From Laccaria trichodermophora (Eukaryota; Basidiomycota; Agaricomycetes; Agaricales; Hydnangiaceae): a stretch of 64,000 nucleotides of DNA. Location of the stretch: positions 496,001-560,000 of the forward strand of contig JACTVC010000008.1 in assembly GCA_018417955.1 (NCBI GenBank). The letters are read 5' to 3'. The notes below the pieces were generated by a model. It was not told the origin of the DNA. It ran no database searches and worked only from the letters and a program-made list of their open reading frames with translations. A program made the position numbers and the translations under genes. The first letter of the stretch is position 1. Each line of letters starts with the position of its first letter. Below are positions 48,399 through 59,655 of this stretch, in pieces.

Positions 48399-49486
48399 GG
48401 AAAAGCCAAGGGGGTCTTAGGATTAAAAAAAAATACCCAGGGTCGTTTTTTTTTTTTAAGCCCTAGGAGCTTGACCTACCTACCTACATAATCAGGCACA
48501 TTTCCATATATGGTAATGTGACATCATCATCACGATCGCTTTGTCCCTCTACTTGTCCCAGATGCCTCACAGGCCTCGGAAACCCAGTTTCCTGGAACAA
48601 TGTCCAACAAAATGCAATCTAGGTGATACCAAAATGCAGGTGAGTGGTATAAAAGTTTTTTCATATGAAAAATAGTCTTACCCATTGCGTCTCACAACCA
48701 AGCTTCTTACATTCAAGAACCCCATCTGATAGGGGGTCCACCACTATCCTGCACAGGCATCCATTCAAGGCATCTGGCATCTGCCTTGGAACGCGCTTTC
48801 GTTTTGAACGCACAGTTTCATCCAAAGGCCTCTCTTCCACTGCTAAGTTATTGTTTGCAGCTATTACAGTGTCGCCAACATTGCAGACACTTGAAATTGT
48901 CACCAACAGCAGCCCAGGAACAGTGCACTAAACATCATGTGAGTACCTGCTCAGCTAAGTTTAGCTGATACTCACGCTGTCGTTCTCTGAGCCCACATCG
49001 TCATTGGTGATACTTGCCATGTCTGCCACCACTGGCAGCATCTCCTCACTTTCACCTATCGCTCCCTCAGTCTCCTCGTCACACTTTGGTCACACTCAAC
49101 CATGAACTCTGAAGTACCAGTCATGTCCTCCCCACCTTCTTCTGTGATTATATCATCACCATCTTCTCCAAAATCCAATCTTTGTTTTTCAGATCCAGAA
49201 TCCGCGTTATTGCTCTTATGTTAAAACTTGGTTGAGAAAATTTAAGATTAGATAATATTTGTAAACTATGACATCATCCTCAAATATCATTGTTTTCAGG
49301 CTCATCTACATGTTTGGGAGTTTATTAGGACCTAGTAGGACTCAAATCCTGCAGAGGATGGCCTTCCAGGACCATTTCAAGATAATTTCATAAGGGGTTC
49401 CATTTTTTTTTTAGGTGGCCTGCGGCCAACCTACCTACCCAACCCCTGGTCAGACTTTCAAATCCTAACACCCCCTTGGGAAAAGC
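48399..49486. mobile_element. hAT-like non-autonomous element, copy B, inside the F-box gene
   Basis: The element is 48407-49478 (1072 nt) with ends CAAGGGGGT and ACCCCCTTG and a perfect 8-bp target duplication GGAAAAGC (48399-48406, 49479-49486). Removing it would leave one copy of the duplication within a coding exon. It carries its own gene fragment on the minus strand. Confidence 0.9.
48530..49080 (-). pseudogene. PHD-like zinc-finger gene fragment carried by copy B
   Basis: Minus-strand exons encode an acidic part (EETEGAIGESEEMLP), then RSKRKRVPRQMPDALNGCLC...LECKKLGCETQW, an intron (GTAAGA...CCTAG), then CILLDIVPGNWVSEACEASG and a basic end at TGA 48530. The spacing C-x-C...C-x4-C...W...C...W-x3-C-x2-C resembles the PHD-like fingers found in many mushroom proteins. 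The zinc-ligand His expected near the intron is not visible. It looks like a fragment of a host or transposon gene captured by the element. Confidence 0.5.
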
Positions 49487-50045
49487 GTGTCTAACTCCGA
49501 ATCGATGGTCAACTCTGTAATACCATTTGAACCTTGCACTACGCTGACCATGTTTTCAATGAGGTCGCCAGGAGCTTATCCCTTGCTTGAAGTATTCTCG
49601 AGCGTTCCTCATTTGCAGCAAGGGATTCTCGGGATTAGGCCATCTCTGCTGCTTAAGCACTTCTTCAGCCAAGGAAGGCCCCAGGACGAGTGAGCGAACA
49701 CGTTTAACAATGAACGGGTCTCTATTCGGAAAGTCTGACTGTGAGTTTAAGTTTTAACCAAAGAATCGTGCCAGGAGGTTGAGTAGTACCTGAGACAAAC
49801 AAGATTTTGAACAAGCCATTTGTCGTTGATAGAGGTGAAAGAAATTGTTTGGTACTGAACTTTCATCGATGCCAAGAACAGCGGCCTGTTGACACCATAT
49901 AAAGCACGTAGTCTCCTCACTGGAATGTGAGAGGCAATGACCTCCCAGACGTCGTATGGCAAATCTTGCATGACAGGCGAACAAGTTGGAATAAATGGTT
50001 TCTTCAACTTGACGCTCCAATGGCAGTGATGTCCACCTTTTTTTT

Positions 50046-51230
50046 GAAAGGTAGGCTCGTGACCAGCCTGTATATGAGAACTTCGATATACAGGCTGGTA
50101 TGTCTGAGTTTAAATCCCTGTACTGCGCGGCTCCCACGCCAGTTCCCATAAAAGGTTCGATGATTTTTGACCTCCCCTTAATAATCCGGTCCGGCCCATG
50201 CCAAATCTTCCCAGTCCTCGATTTCCCTGCGTCCAACCCAAAATCGTCTTTCAGCTATGCACCCCAGAGGCGCAGCCGATATACAAGGGGGCCCAAGGAC
50301 CTTAAAAATTACACGGGGTCAGTAAATTTTTTCAGGCCATGGAATGTGACCACCCCCCCACCCCTCCTTCCTAAAATGGAAATGTCAGACCGAAAAAGGC
50401 AACTACAAAAAAAAACATATCGCATTTTTGGCTTTCAAGAGGCGGGAGAAGCACAAAAATATATCAGTGTGCCTATATAAGTCACAAAAAGGCATTTCAG
50501 TTCTCATTTGATTAAATCCAAAGATGCACTATAGTGCAATGTTTGGCCAGTCATGTGTTAATTGGCATCAATGAGGAAAAGAATTAAAAAATTATTAGTT
50601 ATGAGTCAGAAATGTGTCTGTAGACTATGTAAAGCACATTAGAATAGCTGAAGAGAAACTGAGAGTGAAATTGATGGTCATTTGGCCAGTTTTTGGCCTG
50701 AGTAGTAATTTTTTTTAAGAGCTCGAGGACCTACCCCCCTCCCCAACCCCTGGTCTGGCGTTCAGATCCCTGGACCCCCTTGCCGATATATTTATATTAA
50801 TCCTTGTGTTTTTCTTTAACATTGAATGTACATATTTCATGGCAAGAAAACGAGAACCTCCCAAAAAATACAACTCAAATGAGGAGGGAAAAGAAAGAAC
50901 AGATAGCTAAGTGACAAGATGGATGGAGTACAGAAATCCGAGAAGTTGTCCGGTCTGGATGCAACCACTCCAGATTTTACAGATGTCTCATTCATAAGAA
51001 AATGCATCGACTTCATGCAACGGAGACCATGAATACAGTGGAAACATCGTGTGCGTCGTGCAACATGTGCTTATTGTTTAGGGGAGGTCAGAAATCATTG
51101 AACCTTTTATGGAAACAGGCGTGGGAGCCGCGCGGTACGTGGATTTAAACTCAGATTTACCAGTCTGTATATCACAGGTACTTCTCATATACAGAACAGT
51201 CACCAGTCTATTTGAAAGGAGCCTTGGTTC
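50046..51230. repeat. Inverted repeat pair flanking copy C
   Basis: The segment 50046-50190 and the segment about 51080-51230 are inverted copies with scattered differences (for example GCTCCCACGCC versus GGCGTGGGAGC, AAAAGGTTCGATGA versus TCATTGAACCTTTT). Both include TCTGTATAT/ATATACAG half-palindromes. They lie either side of the copy C element. They may be ends of an older inverted-repeat element. Confidence 0.65.
50276..50790. mobile_element. hAT-like non-autonomous element, copy C
   Basis: The element is 50284-50782 (499 nt) with ends CAAGGGGGCCC and GGACCCCCTTG and a perfect 8-bp target duplication CCGATATA (50276-50283, 50783-50790). It has no coding content. It is the shortest of the three copies and lies about 280 nt upstream of the F-box gene. 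Confidence 0.9.
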
Positions 51231-51543
51231 GAGTAGGGAAAGGATGTTGCACGTGACTCCACTCTCCCTAAAACTTTTGGCTGGCTGACCATGCCTGTGG
51301 AGAATAGCGGATACAGATACTGAGTCTGAAAAATATATTATGTAATCATCACCTGATCGCTTCTGAGAGATAGCGCATTACTTGGACTATTGTTGCTATC
51401 GTCTTGCTCAACCACGATGGACTCAGATTTTGAATCAGTACACGTCGAAAAACCGGGGGGACATTCTCCAACTTGTTTGGAAGCACCTGGGAACTCACAA
51501 GGCATGTAAGTCCCCAGATATCTCTTTCCTCACACCATTGCTG
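50791..51543. other. No recognisable gene upstream of the exonuclease gene
   Basis: Contains one arm of the inverted repeat pair and short frames. Promoter elements of the following gene may lie here, but none is clear. Confidence 0.35.
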
Positions 51544-53456
51544 ATGCAACCGACATTGAACAGATCACCGTTTGCACAAGAATTCACGCCACTTATGGAG
51601 AATAGCTTTGGAAACCCCCCAGGTGCGTAAGCTATCTGATCTATGAAACATGCATACTCACGTTCCTCCAATCAAATCATAGATTATCGTGGATCTCCCA
51701 CATCTTTGGTCCCACTGACCATTCCAACCTCCCCTACCAACCATTGCACACGTTCAGCAGCGAACACCATACCTGCTGGCTCACCTTCCACTTCCCACAC
51801 ACCATCTACAGCTTATCCAAGCCCTCTTTCAGCCACCAACCCATCGTTCGCTTCACAAGTGCCTCAAACAGCCCATCTTGGACATTGCGAGGTGTCCATT
51901 TCCCCTGCCAGCTCATCGACCACCTTACATGCGCCCACTATGCACCCCCCAATGTCAACTACAACACCACCTTCTCCCGAACGTAAATGCAGTCGCCTGA
52001 AAGGGAGCGTGAAATCAAAGCCAGTGACATACAGCCCACATCCAAGACTCAGACGGCCTCCCAGAACTGGGTATAAGCAGAGGCTGAGGGCATCGTTGGG
52101 TGAGGATGCAGCTCAGGTGGCAAAGAGACTGAGGGGACAACCCCAGAAACAGGATTCATCACCTGTTTCTGTGGAATTTGGAAAAATGGCAAGTTTGCTA
52201 TTCTATATTACTTCTCCTTTACTTATCTACTCTTAGATGGTCTCTGGAACACCTTCACGACATGAAGGTCCTTCTTTCCAGGCACCACAGGCCCTGTTAC
52301 ATGGCCCAGGTTCATCCGTTCCATCTACGCCATCTCCGCTTAGCAATACAGCTATATTGCTTCCATCTCAGACTGCTGCAGCTGCAAGTAGGACTACGAT
52401 ACAGCTCCCTGATGCATCTCTCAGCACCCCTGCACCTGGTCCTCGTCTATTGGATGCCCGTTGAACCATCATCCCAGATGAAGACCCACAACAAGATGTT
52501 GAGACACCCGATCACGACGGGGAGGACAGTGAAGGGTTGGAGGAAGAGTTAGGGGCAGAGGATGACCCTCAGGATAATGATGACGAAGCCGATGAAGACC
52601 TAGATGAGCCAGAGACACCACCATCTTCCTCTCAACTGCGCCGGCCATTGCCAGTCTGGCTTATGGACCAGTTCAATGCAAGACGCGAGGAGTCGAAGGG
52701 TCGTGACGCAAATGGCCTTCCGCCGCTATACTCTGATAACAAAACTTTCTGGTTCCCACAAAAATCAACATTTTTCTTCCTCCAGCAGCAATCCTGCTCC
52801 CCACCACAACTCTACAATCCACGGTTCTTCTTGTGGGATCCTGAATGCCTTTGCAATCGCATTCCATGTCCAAATTGTAAGCAGCCTCTTCAGCGACATG
52901 GCAAGATCTTGCATCCGCGGCGATGTGTCTGTTTGGACTCCATGTTCTGGATCATTGGCTACCGTTACCAATGCGGTAATTGTTTCCATCCAAGAACGAA
53001 GAAAAGAACAGTCACATTTCGAAGCTGGGATCCCCGCATCCTTTCTGTTCTTCCTCCAGCTCTCGCAGCTGAATTCCCTGCACATCTTACTCATCATAGC
53101 GGGATCTCTAATGTCCTTTTTTCATGGATGAGGTCGTGCTTCCAAAGTGGAATGGGTTCTAAACAGATTTCCGATGCTGTCCGAACCCAGCATCTCCTCA
53201 ATCATGACCTTCTCCATCTCCAGTACTTACAGCACCTTGCACTCCATAAATCGTCATTAGATTCTTGGACTGGTAGAAAATATGAAGCTTTCTTATCATT
53301 TGATGATGCTGGTCCAAGAGGGCGACATGGATATATTCCAAGCCCACGATGGTTTCGGGATGTATATGATGGCTACATAGAGAAGCACCAGCATGACTTC
53401 AACCAACACACTGCTATGTTACCTGCAGACGTATGTGCAGTAGACCACAGTCATAA

Positions 53457-53514
53457 GGTATGGTCACTGTTATCATGTATCTTATACTTGTACTCATGTT
53501 CTTGCTTTGCTAGG
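53457..53514 (+). other. Intron of the exonuclease gene
   Basis: GTATGG...TTGCTAG, 58 nt, joins AVDHSHK to VTKHVARVEG and keeps the reading frame across the transposase-like segment. Confidence 0.7.
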
Positions 53515-55299
53515 TCACAAAGCATGTTGCTCGAGTGGAGGGAGAGCAGGTGTTTACTGCTCTCCTCACAGTAACCAATCACACTGCTCAAATTCGAGCA
53601 TGTGATTTTGTTGCAACGAAATCCCATTCACAATTTGAACTTGCTCTAAACCGTATGCGGGAGTCACTGGAGCTCTTTGGTCATTGCCAACCCTCTGCTT
53701 TCTACACTGATATGCCAACTGACAGAGGATTTCTTGAGAAGTGCTTTCCATCACTGCAGGAAAATGTCTTCCCTGTTGAGAAATATGGTGATCTTGACAT
53801 CTTCAAGCTACCTTCCTCAACTCAACTCAGCATTCTTCCAAAAAATACTGCTCAATCAATCAACGATGCTGTTCGCTCAATTCTTGATGATGTCCCCCAA
53901 GATACTGGAACTATTGTCATAGGATTCGACTCAGATATTCAAGGAAAATATGCTACTGTCCAGCTGGCATATCAAAATCATGTATATCATCTTCAGGTAT
54001 GTACTTTTTCTACATGAAATGTAAGTTCTTACAATTATTTATGAAAGATTGGGGAGAACCTGGCAAAACAAGAGCTTCCTCATCAGCTCAAGCTTCTTCT
54101 TCTCCACCCCCAAGTTCTCAAAGCAGGTCAGCTGGTCACTTCAGACCTTTTATGCCTTCAACAAGCTTGTCATTCAACTGTCCCTTTTATTGGTGCACTT
54201 GACTTGGCTAAATATGCCAAAGAGCGATGTGTGATCTCCAACATATCAAAAACAAGCCTTCCCGACCTCTGTGCCTTGTTTTACACAAGCGTTTTCTCAA
54301 CAAAAAACTGTCAGAACAGGTCAGTGAAATGCAAGCAGATACTGTTCTGACAGAAGCGCAGCTGCAACATGCTGCTCAAGGAGCTTATGCCTCTCTTTGC
54401 ATCTATGAAAAACTTGCCAAAATCACAGTTCTTCAACCACTCCCCACTGCAATAAATCCATCTTTGCCTGTTCTTTTATATAGCACTGACAACACAACTG
54501 TTATTGCTCAAGGCATAATTTCACAACACCTGGATGACCACTCATTTGATGGCTTCACCATAACTCCCACTAGAACTGTTATTGACATTTCCAAGGTTCT
54601 TGTTCCAGGCGCCATTCTTACAACACATGGTCGACGTTCTTTAAAAAGCTTTGGTAAAACTCCATTCCCTGTGGTTTGCCTATGAAGCCACTTACATCTT
54701 ATTGATCCCACTGTTACCTTGGAGGAATCTGGTTCTTTGCAATCAGCCATTCAGCCTGAAGTGGTCTCTGAAGATTCCTCTCACTCTGAATCTGTGGAAC
54801 TTTCATCTGGGGACTCTGAGGAATTAGAAGGAGAATCCACAGTATCACTTGCACCATTGTTATCTCAAGATCTCTCTGGCCCTTTCATTGATCCTTCTAG
54901 TGACAGAGACCCAGCTAGTCTCTCTCTTGGATGTGAAATTCTGGGTACTGATCCAGAAACTTGGGACTACACAATTTATAGCCGTGTTTTAAAGGATCCT
55001 TGGCATGTCTTTCATATGTTTCAGATCTCTGCAACCCATGGGCTTCGGAAGCAATTCACTCAAGAGCTACGAGATGCTATATTTATCCCTGACAGTGCTG
55101 ACAGAGCTCAAATTGACAGCTGGGGAGCCATTCAGTCACCTCCACGAACATACATGAGCCTTCAAAATTCATCATCTGAGTGGCTCTGCCAGCGATGCAA
55201 GCATATTATTCCTCCTCCCCACATTTTATATCCATTGGTTGCAAAAGTCTTCCACACATATGGCCCGATTGTTGATCCTGACTCACAAAGAGGTCTTAT

Positions 55300-57046
55300 C
55301 AGTGCCCCCCTAATTCCTGCAGGATTCCGGTCATTCCTGCGGATTCCGGTGGATTCCAGAGGAATGAAATTTAGCAGGGAGGCCTGCTATTTTCTTCATT
55401 CCGGTGCTTTCCCATTCCAGCGGAATTTCGGCATTCCGGAATTGTAACCGGAATGGTCCCCGGATTGGCAAAACCGGAATCCGGTTTGTTTGGCACAAGC
55501 CCATTGCCAAACAATTGTTTGTTTCGCAACAGCTTTCATGCTCGTCCAAACACAACCCTCTGTCCTCCCACCACCAACCTCTCCTCCCACCACCACCAAC
55601 ATCCCCGCTCCTCGTAAACGCGCGCCTGCTACCTACCCACACTGCGTCACCACGGTCACCTGTGGCCACCACCGCCCACAAACGTCGTTGACCGCCAACA
55701 ACAACCACATCAACAACAACGCGGCAACGCCACATCAGCAAGCAAACGAGCCCTGGTGAGGTCAAGGTGACGAAAACGGACCACAAGGGACGACCATGAC
55801 GACCATGACCACGCCCATGGACCATGACACACCCCACGACGTCAACGGACGCCCACGTCAAATGCCAATGGATGCCCATGTCAATGAACCACCACCACCA
55901 CCACGTCAACGGACGATGACCACGCCAGCGGACGACCACGTCAATGCACCACCACCACGTCAACGGATGACGACCACGCCAGCGGACGACCATGTCAACA
56001 CACCACCACCACATCACCTGACGACGACCATGCCAGCGGACGACCATGTCAACGCACCACCACGTCAACGCACGACGACCATGCCAGCGGACATCCACGG
56101 CCCACCAGCAGCACCCTCGAACATGCACCCAACAGCACCGACCATCACCACCCACGAGCGCCCACCGCCAACACCAACGGACAGACCAGCACGCCGCCAC
56201 CATCCATGAACCAACCACAACACGGAAACAGGCACCGCCAAGACAATGAGGCAACAACGAGCACACCACACCACTCCCTCCCTCACTCCCCCCCCCTCCC
56301 TTCATTCCCTTCCCCCTCACTCCTCCCCCCTCCCTTCATTCCCTTCCCCCTCACTCCTCCCCCCTCCCTTCATTCCCTTCCCCCTCACTCCTCCCCCCTC
56401 CCTTCATTCCCTTCCCCCTCCCTCACTGCCCCTCCCTTCACTCCTACCCCCTCCCATTTCCTTCACTGCCCCTCCCTCCAGTCTTTCCCCTTCCCTCCAG
56501 TTCTCCCCTCCCTTCATTCCCTCTACTCTCCAGCACCCCTATTACTCCACTGCTCCCCCCCTCACTCCCTCCACTTTTCCCCTCTCCCTCCCCCCTCCCT
56601 CTATCTAGATTCAATGTAGAAAAATTCAATCATGTATTTTTAATAAATGAATTTAAATGAATGTTCCCTCTTTAAGTATAAATGTCCTAAGGAATTCCTA
56701 AGATTAAGTTGTCAGCAGAAGGCCTGAGTAAGATTCAGTCACATAACATCTCCTTACTTTGTCCAAGGTCTGATCAGAACCAATACTGAAAATTGATCAG
56801 CTTGGAAAGTACTGAGAGAAGTATGCAGAAGTGTGTATTGGTGTAAATGTATGTTGTATCTGTGATTTTACTTCTATTCCAGTCCCATTCCTGTGGATTC
56901 CGGTCCCATTCCTGCAGATTCCTGTGGATTCCTGTGGATTCCTGTCCCATTCCTGTGGATTCCTGTGGATTCCGGTCCCATTCCTGCAGATTCCTGTGGA
57001 TTCCGGCAGATTCCTGCAGGAATGGGAGGGGCACTATAAAGTACTG
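55300..57046 (-). mobile_element. Purine-tract element family copy 3, inside the exonuclease gene
   Basis: In reverse orientation: left GGAATTCC cluster with AGTGCCCC end, GTCAACGGACG/ACCACGTCAAC minisatellite (55840-56100), pyrimidine tract CTCCCCCCTCCC (56270-56610), AT-rich segment with CTAAGATTAAGTTGTCAGCAG, then a GGATTCC cluster with GGGGCACT end. Inverted termini AGTGCCCC/GGGGCACT are clear. A target duplication is not resolved. The CTCCCCCCTCCCTTCATTCC block repeats four times at about 56290-56420. Confidence 0.75.
55840..56100 (+). repeat. GTCAACGGACG / CCACCACCACGTCAA minisatellite
   Basis: Irregular tandem repeats of about 55-60 nt built from CACCACCACGTCAACG, GACGACCACGCCAGCGGACG and CATGTCAA. 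The reverse complement of the same sequence is the GTTGACG block of copy 1 at 3240-3440. Confidence 0.8.
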
Positions 57047-58476
57047 CTCACAAAAGCCACTGTTCAGCTCTGATAACTGGAAAACAGCAAAGAATGTTCT
57101 GGAACTCATCAAGAATGGATATCTATCTGATCCTCCAGGTGTTGCTTTATACACTGCAATTGGGATTGATAAGAAAGCTGGTGGCCTTCCCATATATAGA
57201 TGTGCTCAAGGTACAAATAGCACTGAAGGTGGAGTTCATGCTCATATTCGCTCCCGTTTGCCAAAATTTGGAACCTCGATTCGGCACCTCCAGGCATCAC
57301 TTCTTGATTTTGTTTTGTGACACAACCTTCTTGTATGTATTTCTTCTTTGAGGTGGTTGATATTTCTAATTACAAAAGTAGACTGGTACATATAACTCAA
57401 CAGGCCAGCGTTATCGGGGCCATTACTCAATTTGGATCACCAATTCTATTCAAGAACACCTCATATCTCTACGAGACATGCTTGTAGATCCAATTCAAAT
57501 CAGTGGCTGGGTTAATGGCAATCTCTACACACCAACTACAGAGGTCCTTGGGATTCTTCCTATTCCTGATATTGTCAGGACCTCAAGTGGCATGGCAATG
57601 TATGTACCACTTGTGGGGAATGACAAGAAATACCAGTTTCTTGCCAAAATGCAAGGCACCCACAAGCCAGTCTTACCAATCCACACTTCAGCAGAAAAAC
57701 GACTTTTTCACCAACTCATCACAAGCAATTCTGCATTCAGTCCAACTTCTGGGGAACCCAAATGGCAAGAAGCAGTGAAGGTTTGGAATGCTACTTCTGA
57801 CCAAACAACTGAAATTTACTATAAGGTATGTAATAAATTCCTTTGTTTGATAAATTATCTCAAAGAAAATCTAATTTCAAGCTCACTGAACAACTTAAAG
57901 TTTACTACACCAAGTGGAAGGCACTCTCACATGTCAAGGAGACACTTTCACTTACAGCGGATGTCCATGGTCCCCTTTCACTTCTTATTCATGACCCACA
58001 CCATTCAAAAATGGCCCCGGAAGTTCCGGTACACACACAACCACCCCTGACAATTGAAAAAGGCCTTCTTGAATTTTCATCTATGCAATCACAGACTGGT
58101 ATGTATACCTTTCATAGTTATCTGCAATATCAACTAAACAGTCAAAGGTCCTATGGACATTGACCTGCAGTTAGAACACCCTGATGCACAGGTAGCTGGA
58201 CCGTCATCAAGTAATTTCCAAATGCACACGGAAACACTCTCACGCACCTGGGTACAAGGTACCATCGCTAATGCAAACCCAGCTCCAACACGTCGAAAAC
58301 ACCGAACTTGCCGCAAGTGTGCTGTTATCGATTGCCCTGGAAGCCAGAAAGTTTCGAACTGTAAAAACGGATGCCGTTGTGGAAGTGCGCCTTGTTCCAT
58401 TCATGGCGCACTTCGCATATTTTTATTTTTTGTTATTTATGTTTTTGAGACGAGTCCTTTACTAAAAAAATCTTAA

Positions 58477-59416
58477 ACACAGAGTTCAGTACTAGGTTGG
58501 ACGTTAGACGTATGAGCCACGTGACGCATCGACCCACCTTCGCGTTCAACACTTTTCTTTTGAAGGGTTAGGACTTGATCAGTACGCTTTCATTTTTTTT
58601 TGTCTTTGTATTTATTATTCTTTTAGTGTTTGTACTTTTGACGAAGTCCGTTGAACCGACGCTCGTTCTGAAGACTAGACGGTAGGGTAGAGCATCAACG
58701 CTCGGGATGTCCGCACTGAGGGCGGCAGTCGCGCACGCAAATAGACCTCTCCCGACGTTGTACGTTCCCCGAGTTATTCCTAGTCCGAGGATTGTGCTGA
58801 GGGAATGCGTGAGTGATGTCATTTTTATTTTTAATTCTTCTTCGTTTTTCTGTATCGAACTTAAAGACTTCTTTCTATTTTTACTTTATCCCCAAAGTTT
58901 TGGTCAGGCTGCATGAGAGTACGTGCGTAGCCTTGTGATTTCGATATTTGTGTACAGTATAAAGGTGCCCTCCCACCTGTCGAATGGAGTTGTCTTCTCC
59001 CCCTCACCTTTCAGTCTGAGCTCCAGTCGACCATTGACCTCCTAATAAGATTTTAAGAGTTTTTACGTCACATTCTCAAGTCATTTTCAAGATTTCCGCT
59101 CTACGTGCTCGAAGTATCCTTTGTGATTCGTCGAAGCAACCTTCGTCGGCACGTTCCTAGACGCACTCGCCGCTAAGTACTTCATTTAGCATCAACCTTT
59201 CTCTCTCCGCTTTTAGGCTTTCCCACACTTTCACGGCGCCTCCGTTCTCGACCTTCCCTTTGTCTTCATCATCTTTCCTCACTCGACGTACCCCTTGTAC
59301 TTTTCGTGCAAGCCTTTCAAACATTCTTTCCGCTCTTCTCTTCTCCGTCTTTTTACACTGGTTCTACGTAGACGACCAGATCACCTGTCCTTCAATTAAA
59401 ATTCTGTTCTTCCACA
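58477..59416 (+). mobile_element. 5' LTR region of the gypsy element
   Basis: The LTR probably ends ...TTCTTCCACA at 59416. A TATA box TATAAAG is at 58958-58964, followed by pyrimidine-rich leader sequence. The left LTR boundary cannot be set because the 3' LTR is outside the window. Confidence 0.5.
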
Positions 59417-59417
59417 G

Positions 59418-59435
59418 TGGTGACCGAGACAGGGG
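59418..59435 (+). other. Candidate primer-binding site of the gypsy element
   Basis: TGGTGACCGAGACAGGGG follows the presumed LTR end by one base. The TGG start fits pairing with a tRNA CCA end; the tRNA is not identified. Confidence 0.5.
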
Positions 59436-59655
59436 ATTTGGTTTTCCGTTCTGCGATTAGACAACCCGTCTAGATTATTCGTGGTGCGTCTTATCTTTTA
59501 TATTCGTGCTGATTACTTGGTATTCAGGCGCATACATCCACCTAACTCTAACTCCGAGAAGCGCCAAAGACGCGTTTTCTCTTTCCAAACGCTGAGTGTT
59601 TCATTAAAATTTTCTCCCTTTGTTCCCGACCCTTTCTTTTTGAAAACTATTCGTG

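Larger units (their letters stand above)
47725..50007 (-). pseudogene. F-box protein gene interrupted by a hAT-like element
   Basis: F-box proteins usually recruit substrates to SCF ubiquitin ligases; mushrooms have many. Exon 1 starts at 50007 or at the second ATG 49971 (MQDLPYDVWEVIASHIPVRR), a clear F-box, and runs to LVQNLVCL. After a short intron the next part reads DPFIVKRVRSLVLGPSLAEE... to LTIDSELDTLFP at 49487. The gene then stops at the 1072-nt element and resumes at 48406 with FPIVRAILDSSRTSLLRLKIS, followed by LRR-like Leu-rich repeats (LPNLMHFDV, LQELRLHTRY, LPNLHTLAVGRG, VTRLDLLDDV). In-frame stops also occur in the part before the element and near 48130. The insertion alone breaks the reading frame. 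Confidence 0.75.
51544..58476 (+). pseudogene. DUF6729-like zinc domain plus Werner-type 3'-5' exonuclease gene, interrupted
   Basis: Probable start MQPTLNRSPFAQEF at 51544, followed by a Ser/Pro/Thr-rich region, a GC-AG intron ending at 52236 and an acidic linker. Then come a Cys-rich domain (LCNRIPCPNCKQPLQRHG, GYRYQCGNC; about 52850-52985) resembling DUF6729, a transposase-like RNase H segment with DVCAVDHSHK and FYTDMPTDRGFLE, and an exonuclease domain starting GFDSDIQGKYATVQLAYQNHVYHLQ. It continues ALDLAKYAKERC and QLQHAAQGAYASLCIY. Later conserved blocks are WHVFHMFQISATHGLRKQFT, then after a 1.75-kb insertion NVLELIKNGYLSDPPGVALYT, TEGGVH, WVNGNLYTPTTEVLGI and a Cys-rich tail (CRKCAVIDCPGS). 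TGA stops at 54683 and 57318 and a frame change near 54290 add to the damage. Two exonuclease acidic residues also look lost. Confidence 0.75.

Noticed and set aside
55300..57046. Target duplication for copy 3 of the purine-tract family
   Set aside because: Flanks CTTATC and ATAAAG/CTCACA do not match; the ends may have been eroded or the boundary lies a few bases away.
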